From positions 248,001 through 312,000 of the forward strand of contig CP091737.1 of NCBI GenBank assembly GCA_022010055.1: 64,000 bases of DNA. Reading direction: 5' to 3'. The position numbers and the translations under genes were made by a program. Below, one piece after another: positions 1 through 10,396 of the stretch. Each line of letters starts with the position of its first letter. Positions within the stretch are counted from its first letter, which is position 1. Origin of the DNA: Treponema sp. Its GTDB lineage: Bacteria; Spirochaetota; Spirochaetia; Treponematales; Treponemataceae. The notes under the pieces are model-generated. The model ran no database searches, was not told the origin of the DNA, and worked only from the letters and a program-made list of their open reading frames with translations.

Positions 1-1
1 T

Positions 2-1914
2 ACACCTGCCGAAGTAAGCCGCATTCTTGCAAAAGTAATCGACATATCAAATTGTACAGATAAAAACGCAACAATCTATGACCCGGCTTGTGGTTCTGGT
101 TCACTCTTGATTCGCGCCGCAAATGAAGCTCCATTCCCGCTTGCAATTTACGGTCAGGAAAAAGATATTTCCACCGCTGGTCTTGCAAAAATGAATGTAG
201 TCCTCCATAACATTCCTTCCGGAGAAATTCATTCAGACAACACTTTTTCTGACCCATGGTATAAAGATGATAATGATGACACCAAGCTCCGAAAGTTCGA
301 TTACATCGTAGCAAATCCTCCGTTCAGCATGAAAAACTGGATGGACGGTTTAAAGCCTTATGGCCGCTTTGATGATTATGACGAGCTTCCTCCAGAGAAA
401 AACGGAGACTACGCATGGCTTTTGCATATCATCAAATCAATGAAAAATAACACTGGTAAGGCTGCCGTAATTCTTCCCCACGGAGTTTTGTTCCGCGGAA
501 ATGCAGAAGAATCAATCCGCAAGAACATAATCGACCGTCATCTTATTAAAGGAATAATCGGACTTCCTGCAAACCTTTTTTATGGAACTGGAATCCCAGC
601 CTGCATCATTGTTCTGGATAAAGAAAACACAGCAAATCGTACCGGCATTTTTATGATTGATGCCAGCCACGGTTTTATAAAAGACGGAGATAAAAACCGT
701 CTTCGCGAGCAGGATATTTACAAAATTGTAACAACCTTTAATTCAATGACCGAGGTTCCAGGCTTCAGCCGTTTTGTTCCTTTTGCAGAAGTCATCGAAA
801 AGAACGCCTATAATCTGAATATTCCTCGCTACATCGATTCAAGCGAAAAAGAAGATTTGCAGAGCATCGAGGCTCATCTTTATGGTGGAATCCCGCAGGA
901 AGATATAGACAATATTCCTCACTTCTGGAATGTCTTTCCGAATCTAAAAAAAGAAATCTTTGGTGAATACACAGGACGAAAAGGCTTTTACAAACTGCTT
1001 ATTCAAAAAGATGATGTTCACAAAACAATCACAGAAAACGCAGAATTTCTTGAATACAACAAAAAGGTAAACAGAGCCTTTGAAGAATGGAAGGCATTTG
1101 CAAATCCAATTCTTACAAATCTAAAGCCAGCAGATTCAAACAAAGAAATCATCCTGAAGCTTTCAGAAGAAATTCTTTCTAAATTCACAAAACTCGAACT
1201 GCTGGATAAATACGATGTTTATCAGGTGCTTCTTGCTTACTGGAACGAAACAATGAATGATGATGTCCTTCTTGTCATTCAGGATGAACTTGGTTACAAG
1301 CTTGCAAAAATAACTGATGATATAAAGGAAGAGCCAAAAGAAAGCAAAAAAGCAAAGAAAGATTCCTCAAAAGAAAAAAAGCCAAAGGAGCCAAAAGTAA
1401 TCGGCTGGGAAGGCCGCCTTATTCCAAAGCAGATTGTTCTTGACGCTTTTTTTGAAAGCGAGCAGAAAGCAATTACAGATGCGGAAGAAAAGCTTAGTCA
1501 GACAGAAAGCGAGTTTGAAGAATTTGTAGAAGAAAACTGCGTCGATGACGCTGAAGATGATGACCTTTCGCAGGAGCCTGAAATTCTTAAAAAGTTCAAG
1601 GCTTATGAAGCTTCTATAAAATCACAAAAGAAAACAATTGCCGACCTCAAAAAGAAGCTGGACGAAAACTGCCGCAAACGCTACGACTCTTTTACCGATA
1701 CAGAAATAACAGACCTTCTTGTAAACCGCAAATGGTACAAAACAATCGATCAGGGAATCCAGAACCTTTATGTAACAGTTGCAAATCATCTTACAAACGA
1801 ATTGTTGAACTCTACGAGCGATATGAAAACACATTGCCAGAACTCACTGCAAAACTTGCAGAAGAAGAAAAAGAAGTTTCCGCTCATCTTGCTCAGATGG
1901 GATTTAAGTTGTAG
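2..1914 (+). CDS. hsdM: Type I restriction-modification DNA methyltransferase subunit (HsdM), 5' end outside window, frameshifted near 3' end
   Basis: Adenine-specific methyltransferase subunit of a type I R-M complex; uses S-adenosylmethionine and works with HsdS (specificity) and HsdR (restriction). The reading frame is open from base 2. It shows the SAM-binding motif DPACGSGSLL (around 88-117) and the catalytic motif ANPPF (around 310), followed by the usual long C-terminal helical part with a lysine-rich linker. The N-terminal helical domain lies upstream of the window. Near 1790-1800 the frame slips: the original frame runs on into a nonsense tail ending at 1924, whereas the next frame gives the expected HsdM ending, RIVELYERYENTLPEL, stopping at 1914, just before the fic ribosome site. 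One indel therefore explains the break; a sequencing error is as likely as a real mutation. Confidence 0.93.
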
Positions 1915-1920
1915 GAGCAG

Positions 1921-2940
1921 ATGATGAAGCAGAATCTAATTGAAACAGTGAACGAGTATCTTTCTCTTGGAATAAATCAGCAGCTTGATTATGAAAAATT
2001 CTATCTGTATTCAATTATCACCCATTCAACTGCAATAGAAGGCTCAACTGTTACCGAAATAGAAAATCAGCTTTTGTTCGACGAGGGAATCAGCACGAAC
2101 AAGCCTATGGCGGAACAGCTGATGAACCTCGATTTAAAAAAGGCCTATGAGCAGAGTTTTATTTATGCAAAATCCCACGCAGACTTTTCAATCGAACTTT
2201 TATGTAGCCTTGCCGCCCTTGTCATGCAAAATACCGGCTCCACTTATAAAACGATTGGCGGAGACTTTTCTTCTGCAAAGGGGGACTTGAGGCTTTTGAA
2301 TGTAAGTGCGGGACGAGGCGGGAAATCCTATCTTGCTTGGCAGAAGGTTCCTGACAGACTGCAGAAATTTTGTAACTGGCTCAATACTGAACGAAAGGCT
2401 GTTGATAAAAACGACATTCACAAACTCTACGAACTCAGTTTTGAAGCTCATTACCGCATTGTTTCAATTCATCCGTGGGCAGACGGTAATGGTAGAATGA
2501 GCCGTCTTGTCATGAACATGATTCAGTATGAAGCCGGCTGTATTCCTTCAATCGTAAAAAGAGAAAAACGAGCCGAATACATCCAGAGCCTTGCGCAAAG
2601 TCAGGAAAAAGATGATTCAAAGGATTTCATAGATTTTATGATGAATCATCATGTGGATAATTTGCAGAAGCAGATAGATGAATACAAGGCTTCGATGGAG
2701 TCTGACGACATTAAAGGTGGTCAGAAAATAAGCGTGGGTGGTCAGAAAAAGTGGTCAGAAACCACATTGAAAATTCTAGAATTAATAAAACAGAATCCAA
2801 AAATCTCAAGAAAAGAACTTTGCGGTGAACTGGGCATAAATCCAAGTGCCGTTCAAAAGCATATAGAAAAACTAAAAGAAGCAAAAATGATTGAACGGCT
2901 AGGCGGAGCAAAAGGCGGCGAATGGAGAGTAAACGAATGA
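1921..2940 (+). CDS. Fic family protein with C-terminal winged helix
   Basis: 339 residues. The Fic core motif HPWADGNGR lies at about residues 184-192, so the protein probably transfers AMP (or another phosphate-containing group) from a nucleotide to a hydroxyl side chain of a target protein. Residues ~270-339 form a winged-helix region (ISRKELCGELGINPSAVQKH), typical of Fic proteins that may also bind DNA. A GGAG ribosome site precedes tandem ATGs at 1921 and 1924. It sits between hsdM and hsdS, and its stop overlaps the hsdS start by 4 bp, so it is translated as part of the R-M operon. Fic genes between hsdM and hsdS recur in type I loci, but their target there is not established. No inhibitory-helix partner was recognised next to it. 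Confidence 0.9.
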   Translation: MMKQNLIETVNEYLSLGINQQLDYEKFYLYSIITHSTAIEGSTVTEIENQLLFDEGISTNKPMAEQLMNLDLKKAYEQSFIYAKSHADFSIELLCSLAALVMQNTGSTYKTIGGDFSSAKGDLRLLNVSAGRGGKSYLAWQKVPDRLQKFCNWLNTERKAVDKNDIHKLYELSFEAHYRIVSIHPWADGNGRMSRLVMNMIQYEAGCIPSIVKREKRAEYIQSLAQSQEKDDSKDFIDFMMNHHVDNLQKQIDEYKASMESDDIKGGQKISVGGQKKWSETTLKILELIKQNPKISRKELCGELGINPSAVQKHIEKLKEAKMIERLGGAKGGEWRVNE

Positions 2941-4196
2941 AGCAGACAGAAATTGATGGTGTCGCAGACACACTGATTCCTGATGATTGGGAAGTGAAGA
3001 GGTTGGGAGAAATCGGTGAACCTTGTATGTGCAAACGCATATTAAAAGAACAGACTTCACCCACAGGGGATATTCCGTTTTACAAGATTGGAACATTTGG
3101 TGGAATTCCAGATGCATATATTTCTCGTGAATTATTTGAACAGTATAAAGAGCAGTATAACTACCCCAAAAAAGGAACTCTATTACTTTCAGCGGCAGGA
3201 ACAATAGGACGAGTTGTTGTTTTTGATGGCAAGGATTCCTATTTTCAAGATTCAAATATTGTTTGGATTGATAATGATGAAACAAAAGTTACGAATGATT
3301 TTTTATTCTATTGCTATTCACGAATGCAATGGAAAACAGAAGAAGGTGGAATTGTTTCAAGATTGTATAATGCAAATTTGAAATCTACTTCTTTTATTGC
3401 TCCAAAATCCCTTGCCGAGCAACAACGAATCGCAAAAGCCCTTTCCGATGTAGATGCACTTATTTCCACAACAGAAAAACTCATTCAAAAGAAAAAGAAC
3501 ATCAAACAGGGCACAATGCAAAATCTCCTCACCGGCAAAAAACGCCTCCCAGGTTTTGGTGATAAACAAACAGATTTATTCGTACCTAACGGTACTCACA
3601 CAAAAGAAGTGAAGGACGTTAGTCCTGAACAAATCCGTTTGTCAGCTAAAATGAAACAAACCGAACTGGGAGAAATACCCGAAGATTGGGAAGTGAAGAG
3701 TTTGGGAGAAATGCTGAAAATCGGTCATGGAAAAGATTATAAGAATCTGAAATCTGGTAATGTGCCTGTTTATGGTACTGGCGGATATATGACTTCTGTA
3801 AATGATTTTCTCTATGAAGGAGAAACAGTTTGCATAGGTAGAAAAGGAACAATAGATAAACCTCAGTATCATTCCGGAAAAATCTGGACAGTAGATACTT
3901 TGTTTTACACATATGATTTCAAATCTTTAAATCCAAAATACTTATTTTATAAGTTTTGTCTTATTGATTGGCTATCTATGAATGAGGCAAGTGGAGTTCC
4001 AAGTTTGACTGCAAAAAATATTGAAGACATTCAAATTACAATTCCAACAGAAGAAGAACAAACCGCCATCGCCAATGTTCTTTCCAGTATGGACAAAGAA
4101 ATAGAAACCTTAAACACAAAACTAGAAAAATACCGCAACCTCAAAACCGCCATGATGCAACAATTGCTCACGGGGAAGATTAGGTTTGTAAAGTAA
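2937..4196 (+). CDS. hsdS: Type I restriction-modification specificity subunit (HsdS)
   Basis: Sequence-recognition subunit of the type I complex. About 420 residues with two target-recognition domains in the usual half-repeat plan. Each half opens with a MKQTE...DDWEVK/EDWEVK stretch and ends in a coiled-coil conserved region (LAEQQRIAKALSDVDALI near residue 160; EEEQTAIANVLSSMDKEI near the end, followed by QQLLTGKIRF). The start at 2937 is preferred because it gives an ATGA overlap with fic; an in-frame ATG at 2922 is possible. The two recognition halves differ, implying a bipartite asymmetric target. Apparently intact, unlike hsdM and hsdR. Confidence 0.93.
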   Translation: MKQTEIDGVADTLIPDDWEVKRLGEIGEPCMCKRILKEQTSPTGDIPFYKIGTFGGIPDAYISRELFEQYKEQYNYPKKGTLLLSAAGTIGRVVVFDGKDSYFQDSNIVWIDNDETKVTNDFLFYCYSRMQWKTEEGGIVSRLYNANLKSTSFIAPKSLAEQQRIAKALSDVDALISTTEKLIQKKKNIKQGTMQNLLTGKKRLPGFGDKQTDLFVPNGTHTKEVKDVSPEQIRLSAKMKQTELGEIPEDWEVKSLGEMLKIGHGKDYKNLKSGNVPVYGTGGYMTSVNDFLYEGETVCIGRKGTIDKPQYHSGKIWTVDTLFYTYDFKSLNPKYLFYKFCLIDWLSMNEASGVPSLTAKNIEDIQITIPTEEEQTAIANVLSSMDKEIETLNTKLEKYRNLKTAMMQQLLTGKIRFVK

Positions 4197-4214
4197 AAAA
4201 AAAGGAGTGTAAAA

Positions 4215-6361
4215 ATGGCTAAAGATATTTCAGGAAGAGAAGAAAATTCTTATTTTAGTGGACAAAATATCATTTTATATGCGGCAGCAATTAAGCAGAT
4301 AAAGAAAGGCTCTAATCATTTACGCCCTTTATTTGAAGCATTTACTAATGCATGGGAATCTTTTCTTCCAGAAGCAAAAAACAAAAAGATTACAATTACC
4401 ATCAGTGTGTTTAATGAAGAATTAGAGACAGGGGTACTACCTAAATATAGATTTAATAAGATTACTGTAGAAGATAATGGTGTTGGTTTTAATCAGAATA
4501 ACTACGAACGTTTTGAACGACTAAATGATGATACTAAAGGAAATAGTAACAAAGGTACAGGACGAATACAGTATATCCATTATTTTAAAAACACAGCATT
4601 TGATAGTTTTTATAAAGAGAATGAAAAGTTTTATGAACGTACTTTCTCTTTATCTGGTTCATCTGAATTCTTAAGAAATAACGCCATTCTTTTTTATAAG
4701 ACAACAATTAAATCTTCCGAACAAAAGACAGGAAGTATAATTGTTTTTACAGAACCATTAAACGAAAAATACTCAGCATTTTTTTATGAAAAACATAACT
4801 GTTGAAAGTTTGAAAAAAATGAGTTTTTTTAAGAAACTATATGTTGTTGTTTTGTAACTCTAAAGAATCAATGCCAAAAATTGAAATTAAGCAAGAAGTA
4901 AACAATATAATTATAGATTCTACAACAATTACTTCGTCAGATATTCCTGATAGTGATAAGTCATTTAATATACAAATTCCGTATAAGGAAAAGAAAGATG
5001 GAGTAATAAGACAAATATCTCAGAAGGAAGATATTACTGTACAAACATTTAAAATTGAAGCAGATCAGTTAACAACAAATCAATTGGTGTTATCTGCCAA
5101 GGGAGAAAGTGCTGAATCAAATATCAAGCTTGACTGTTTAACAGATAAAGACGTTATTGATGAAAAACGATATATGTTTATCTTAAAAAGCTAAATATTT
5201 TGATCGAATAATTTCAAATGATAGAGGAAAAAAATTGAATTATTATCAGAAGAAGATGTCAAAAAGAAAGAAGAATCTTTTTTTGATGAACCATTTCTTC
5301 TTCTTGAAGATATACAGAATGAGACAAATGCAAAAATTATTACCGAATTTCCTGAAATTCAAGCAAAGCAGAATGAGATGGTGCAGAATATTCAAGAATT
5401 ACAAAAAATGTTTTTATTGAATCCTGATGCTATAAAGGCATTTAAGTTTACTTCGGCAGATGATGATAAATCAATTCTAACAAAAGTTTACAAATATGAT
5501 GTTGAAGTAATAGCAAAAAGAGATGCTATGCTTAAGAAACAGATAGAAGCATTGCAAAAACTTGATACATCGGATTCAGATTATGATGAAAAATTGTCAA
5601 ATCAAGTTGATGATTTAGTAAAATTTATTCCTCAACAGAATCGAACGGCTTTAACTCAATATGTTGCTCGCAGACAACTTGTTTTGAAACAATTTGATTT
5701 GATTCTAAAACGACGATTGGACTGCCAGACTGAAGGTAGCAGAAATAAAGATGAAAAATTATTACATAACCTTATCTTCAAGCAACATTCAACAGATACA
5801 AATAATAGTTCTCTTTGGCTACTGAATGAAGAGTTTATATATTTTTCTGGGATTTCTGAATCTAGATTATGTGATGTAGAAATAAATGGAGAAAAAGTAT
5901 TTAGACAAGAAATAACAGAAAAAGAATTAGAATATTTACACGAATTTGGAGAAGAAAGAGAAAATCTTAGACCCGATATTTTACTATTCCCAAGTGAAGG
6001 AAAAGCTTTAATTATTGAGTTTAAGGCTCCTGATGTAAATCCTTCGAAATATGTTACACAAATACAAAATTACGCAAGTCTGTTGTTGAATTATTGTGAA
6101 CCAAATTTTCCATTAAAATCTTTTTATGGTTATTTGGTAGGTGAAAATATCGAACCTAAAGATATCCGACATCATAATCCTCATTTTATTAATTCTCCAA
6201 ATTTTGATTATCTTTATTTGCCATCACAACCTGTTGTTAATGATAGCGATGGTCCTGATGGAGAGATATACATGGAAGTTTTGAAGTATTCAACTTTATT
6301 AAAACGCGCAGATTTGCGAAATAAGATTTTCAAAGAAAAACTCGGAATAGAGGATTTATAG
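4215..6361 (+). pseudogene. GHKL-type ATPase with C-terminal nuclease-like domain, broken by four frame changes
   Basis: One ~710-residue gene now split over frames. The N-terminal part (4215-4780) has a GHKL ATP-binding signature, with a DNGVGF box around residues 90-95 and a glycine-rich KGTGRIQYIHYF lid. The C-terminal part (from about 5225) contains a coiled region, then RPDILLFPSEGKALIIEFKAP (near 5970-6030), which reads like a PD-(D/E)xK nuclease core. Frame changes fall at T7 (about 4778), T7 (about 4824), an extra base near 5193 and A7 (about 5228). Joining the frames gives a continuous sensible protein, so the ancestral gene was complete. It follows hsdS by 18 bp with a good ribosome site (AAAGGAG). 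Three of the four breaks are in 7-base homopolymers, so indel errors are possible. GHKL-plus-nuclease proteins are common in defence islands; the specific role is unknown. Confidence 0.75.
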
Positions 6362-6399
6362 GAAATTTAAAAATGATTCATAGAATATAAAGTGAGGTA

Positions 6400-7425
6400 A
6401 TGATGGTTGTAATTTTAGATACGAATATACTTATAAAGTGTCCAAGAATGGATACAAATTTTCATAAATTATTATATGATTATTTAGAGAAAACAGATTC
6501 ATATATTATCTTACCAAAACTTGTATTAGATGAGTCAAAAGCAGTTTATAAAAGATCTTTGACTGAAAAGTATGAAAAATATCAAGAAAAAGGAAATCTG
6601 TTAAATGCTCTATTAATTTCTGAAAGGGAATTAGAATCTATCGATATTGATAAAGAGGTTGAAAATTTCATTTCTCATGTATTATCAATATTTTCTAAAT
6701 TTCATAAAAAATATTTAATTGAATATGAGCCAATGATGCTTGAGGAAGCAGTTAGAAGAGCTATTAATAAAATTCGTCCCTGTTCTGAAAGGAAAGAAGA
6801 ATTTCGTGATACAATTTTATGGCTCACAGTATTAAACGCTGCAAAATCACAAGATGAAAAGAATATTGTTTTTATTTCAGAGAATACTTCTGATTTCTGT
6901 TCTGCCAACAATAAATTACATTCTGATTTACTAAAGGACCTTAAAGATAACGATATCCAAGTTTTTTATTTTAACTCAATAGAATCTTTCATAGAACAAT
7001 ACGCTGATAAAATTAACAAATTAACAGATGACAAAGTTGAAAGCTACTTATCAGAGAATAATATTGAAATTGAGGTCTTTAAATTATTAGACAGAGGAAT
7101 ATTTAAGGATATAATTCAAAGATTTATAGAACACAAGTATGATGATATTGATGATTTAACGTTATTGGATCATCAAATGCAGCTAGTTTCATTCAACTTA
7201 TATGAGCTAAAAGATAAGACATATCTTATGACTGTTAATTGTGAGTATGCTTTAGATGTTGAATTTTCTCATACCGATGATGATCATTATGATAGTTTTT
7301 TTAAGAGTCATACATATAGCAGCAAACAATTATGTTTGGAAATAAAATTGCAATTTGAACTTGATGAAGAATTTGATGTAATGAATTGGGATTTATTGGA
7401 TATAGAGGATATTTTTTATAACTGA
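6400..7425 (+). CDS. PIN-domain protein (DUF4935-like)
   Basis: 341 residues. The N-terminus (VVILDTNILIKC) carries the first acidic residue of a PIN nuclease fold. Further acidic positions are seen around EFRDTILWLTVL (near residue 128) and SENTSDFC (near 165), matching the spacing of PIN active sites, so a single-strand RNA endonuclease is the best guess. The C-terminal ~150 residues are acidic and not recognised. GTGAGG upstream supports the start at 6400 or 6403. The gene lies in the row of accessory genes between hsdS and hsdR, with no obvious antitoxin beside it. Confidence 0.7.
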   Translation: MMVVILDTNILIKCPRMDTNFHKLLYDYLEKTDSYIILPKLVLDESKAVYKRSLTEKYEKYQEKGNLLNALLISERELESIDIDKEVENFISHVLSIFSKFHKKYLIEYEPMMLEEAVRRAINKIRPCSERKEEFRDTILWLTVLNAAKSQDEKNIVFISENTSDFCSANNKLHSDLLKDLKDNDIQVFYFNSIESFIEQYADKINKLTDDKVESYLSENNIEIEVFKLLDRGIFKDIIQRFIEHKYDDIDDLTLLDHQMQLVSFNLYELKDKTYLMTVNCEYALDVEFSHTDDDHYDSFFKSHTYSSKQLCLEIKLQFELDEEFDVMNWDLLDIEDIFYN

Positions 7426-7443
7426 AAGGAGAAAAAGTAATTC

Positions 7444-8597
7444 ATGTTTGTTTTTATTGATGAATCAGGAAATTCTGGGAAAGATATGGCAAATAAAAAC
7501 TGTCCAATTTTTTATCATTTGGCAACATTGTCTAAATATAATCTTGATTTAGATTTGAATAAACGATTACACAAGTTTATTACAGACCATTCTTTAAATG
7601 AACTTCATTCTGCAGAAAATCCTGAATTATTAGAAGAATTAGCCCCAATTATTTTGCAGGAATTAAAAGATAACAATGTTTCATTCTATTACGCTGAAGT
7701 TGAAAAATCTTATCTGGCTTATGCAAAATTATATGATACTATATTTGACAATATAGAAAATAAGGGGGTGCGATGGACTGCGTATCAAATTAGACCTCTT
7801 AGATTAATGCTTTTGTGTAATTTAATTGGTATTGTTGATGAGAATATTGCCATTGATTTTTATAAAAATTGTTTGATTGCTAGTTCGCAACAGCAGGCAA
7901 ATGATTATCTAAAAAGAACATGTAAATTAATTTTAGCAGAAACCTATAGGTTAAAAGATTTTAGAACTAAGCAAATAATTGAGGATGCTTTAAATGGTGC
8001 AAAATACTTCTCTTCAGATATCACGATGTTTGAAAAGAGTAAACAAGACAGGTGGAGACATTTACCTCATATTGTAAGTTTTTTACCAATGTTAAATGCT
8101 ATTTCTGTTTATTCAAGAAAGCACAATTCTAAAGTACAACGCATTATTCATGATGAGCAGGAACAAGTTCAGCATGTAATAACTGAAATGCATTCTATTG
8201 CGGCTCAAGCTGGTGCTAGTGGAGTAGTTTGGAATTTACGAGAAAATGGTAGTTTAGATTTTACACGAATTCCAGAAAAAAGTTTTGAAATGAAAGATTC
8301 AACAAAGAGTTATGGTATTCAAATTACAGATATTTGTTTGTATATTCTAACTCATGGTGAACCAGATTTTTATTTTGAGCCGCATAAATATGAATTGTAT
8401 AATTATATAAATAATCATTTGATTTATAGGTTCATTTTTTTCTAAAAAGAATGCTGTATTTTGAAGCATCTTTTTGGTACAACAAAATTATGAATGCTAA
8501 TCTTTCTTCTGAGCAAATTGAATTCGGAAAGCAATTTGTAAAAAGAATGGATGAAGAATTTTATAAGAATCTATCAAACTTTCAGGAGTCTCAGTAA
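7444..8597 (+). CDS. DUF3800 domain protein, frameshifted near 3' end
   Basis: Begins MFVFIDESGNSG, the hallmark of DUF3800 proteins, which have an RNase H-like fold and often sit in phage-defence and mobile contexts. Their biochemical role is not firmly known. Conserved late block YGIQITDICLYIL is near residue 295. The first frame stops at 8445 just after a T7 run (8431-8442). The alternative frame continues smoothly (FLKRMLYFEASFWYNK...) to a TAA at 8595-8597 that overlaps the next start (TAATG). The natural protein is therefore about 380 residues and the break is a single homopolymer indel. A GAAAGGAG ribosome site precedes the ATG. Confidence 0.72.
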
Positions 8598-9531
8598 TGT
8601 CCGAATCCCAGTTAATCGAATACAAAGAATCTTGGCGCGATGAATATCTCAAATGGATTTGCGCGAGTTTTGCTTGTCAAAACTCGTTTAGCAAGACGCG
8701 AATCGGATTGCGACGTTTTGCAAATGCTCAGGGCGGTATGCTTTATATTGGTAAGCGTGATGATGGCTCTGTTTGTGGCGTTGCTGATTCAAAGAAGCTT
8801 ATGGAAGATATTCCGAATAAAGTTCGTGATGCGCTTGGTTTGATTGTTGATGTTGATTTGATTACTGAGAACGGACTTGATGTTATAAATCACTGTTGAA
8901 GAAAATCCTTATCCTGTGAATTACAAGGGTGAGTATCATTATAGGACTGGAAGCACAAAACAGCTTTTGCAAGGTTCGGCGCTGACTAATTTTCTTTTGC
9001 GTAAGACTGGTAAAAACTGGGATTCTGTTCCGCTTGAAAATGTGAGTGTTGATGACCTTGATAAAGAAAGCTTTGATATTTTCCACCGTGAAGCAATCCG
9101 CAGCGGAAGAATGAGTAAAGATGACTTGAAGCTTTCGAATCAGGATCTTAATGCAAAAACATCGCTCACTTCCTCATAATCCGGATATCGCAAATACTTT
9201 CTTCCGCGCCGGTTTTATTGAAAGCTGGGGCCACGGCATAGAAAAGATTTGCAATCTTTGTAAAGAATACGGAATTACCGAACCGGAATATACAGTTCAT
9301 CCCAATGACATTATGATGATGTTCAAGGCGAATGACACTGTAAATGACACTGTAAAAACGATTCTGGCACTAATAGAACAAAATCCATCAATTACTTATG
9401 AAGAAATGACTGAAAAAACAGGTAAATCAAGAAGAACCATAAGCAGATTGATTACAGAATTAAAAGAAAAAAATATTATTTCAAGAGTTGGCTCTGATAA
9501 AACTGGATACTGGGAGATTGTAAAACAATAA
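8597..9531 (+). pseudogene. AlbA_2/Schlafen-type ATP-binding regulator, decayed
   Basis: Remnant of the common AlbA_2 (Schlafen-like) plus ATP-binding plus winged-helix protein. The N-terminal part gives QLIEYKESW and FANAQGGMLYIGKRDDG, the typical AlbA_2 core. The last part gives HNPDIANTFFRAGFIESWG (ATP-binding region) and a C-terminal HTH with TGKSRRTISRLITELK. Three lesions are visible: an in-frame 51-bp insertion at 8664-8714 inside the core motif, a frame break near 8890-8900, and a junction near 9150 where roughly the central half of the family's usual length is missing. Full-length relatives are much longer, so this is a true pseudogene rather than a read error. Confidence 0.75.
8664..8714 (+). 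repeat. Short palindromic element inserted in frame in the AlbA_2 gene
   Basis: The expected codons for ..WICGFANAQGG are interrupted by exactly 51 bases, leaving ..GATTTGCG and GTTTTGCAAATG on either side. The insert starts with a perfect 9-bp stem, CGAGTTTTG / CAAAACTCG, around a 5-base loop (8664-8686), and keeps the reading frame (17 extra codons). Its form recalls the in-gene palindromic elements known from Rickettsia. No second copy was found by eye in this window. Confidence 0.6.
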
Positions 9532-9543
9532 GGAGATATCATT

Positions 9544-10281
9544 ATGACAATACTGACTATTGTAATCATTTTTTTATTTTTAATTACACTTGCAGTTTCT
9601 TTTGGCCTTGCGAAAAAGCTTTCTTCACCTAAATATCAAAAGTCAAATATAGAAATGAGATGTACTATTTTTACAACTATAATTACGCCTGTGCTTACTG
9701 TTCTATCTGTTATTCTTGTCATTTATACTTTGCAGATAGACTCTAAGAATTCCAAACAAGACAAATACAACACTGAGTTCTCAATATTGTTTGCTGAAAT
9801 GAAAGATTTTATAAATAACTTATCTGTTGAAATAAAATATAACGAACATTCTGAAAATCCTATAACAATATCAAAAATGGAAGTAATAGATGAACTTGCA
9901 TATTATTTAAAACGTGGAGAAAAAGTACGTCAGTTATATTCTGAGGAAATCGCCCAAATCAGTTTTCCAATTTCAAACGACAACACATGGTTTAATACAG
10001 AACTTGATGATTTTTATATTGAAAATGGCAAGTGTTACCAAATTAAAAAACGTCCAGAATTAGAATGTCAGTATTTTGAAGCTATTAATAAACGTTTTCG
10101 AAATATTTTTAAACCAATATTTGATTTATTAGATAATACTGATAATGAACATCGTGAAACTCATAAACATTTATTTGCATCATATATGAATAAAAATTCC
10201 TTTGAGGCCTATCTAACTACCCGATGGCAAGAACAGGATATTCCTAAAACATTAATCGAACTTATTGACTTGAGTTATTAA
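9544..10281 (+). CDS. Hypothetical protein with two N-terminal membrane segments
   Basis: 245 residues. A hydrophobic segment at residues 3-23 and a second at about 41-63 are joined by a short positively charged loop; the remaining ~180 residues are soluble and charged, presumably cytoplasmic. An AAGGAG ribosome site lies 8-10 bases before the ATG. Not recognised; some abortive-infection membrane proteins have this plan, but I see no motif that proves it. It lies between the decayed AlbA_2 gene and the DUF4143 ATPase. Confidence 0.55.
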   Translation: MTILTIVIIFLFLITLAVSFGLAKKLSSPKYQKSNIEMRCTIFTTIITPVLTVLSVILVIYTLQIDSKNSKQDKYNTEFSILFAEMKDFINNLSVEIKYNEHSENPITISKMEVIDELAYYLKRGEKVRQLYSEEIAQISFPISNDNTWFNTELDDFYIENGKCYQIKKRPELECQYFEAINKRFRNIFKPIFDLLDNTDNEHRETHKHLFASYMNKNSFEAYLTTRWQEQDIPKTLIELIDLSY

Positions 10282-10287
10282 AAATCC

Positions 10288-10373
10288 CACATTTTTTAAC
10301 AAATGTGAAAATTACCCTTAAAATGTCAGGAAAAATGTGATTTTTACCTCAAAAAAATACTGGAAAAATGTGA
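10288..10373 (+). promoter_or_regulatory. Repeated AAATGTGA boxes upstream of the DUF4143 ATPase gene
   Basis: The gap holds a palindrome (CACATTT, six bases, AAATGTG, 10288-10307) and two direct copies of GGAAAAATGTGA (10329-10340 and 10362-10373). A TATAAT box at 10385-10390 ends only six bases before the likely ATG at 10397. The layout suggests operator sites for a repressor near a promoter that may give an almost leaderless transcript. This is inference from the pattern alone. Confidence 0.4.
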
Positions 10374-10396
10374 ATAATGGGGTTTATAATGTCATT

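Noticed and set aside
5235..5420. Open frame of 61 codons inside the GHKL gene
   Set aside because: Lysine- and methionine-rich nonsense; the continuing GHKL protein is read in another frame across it (IELLSEEDVKKKEESFF).
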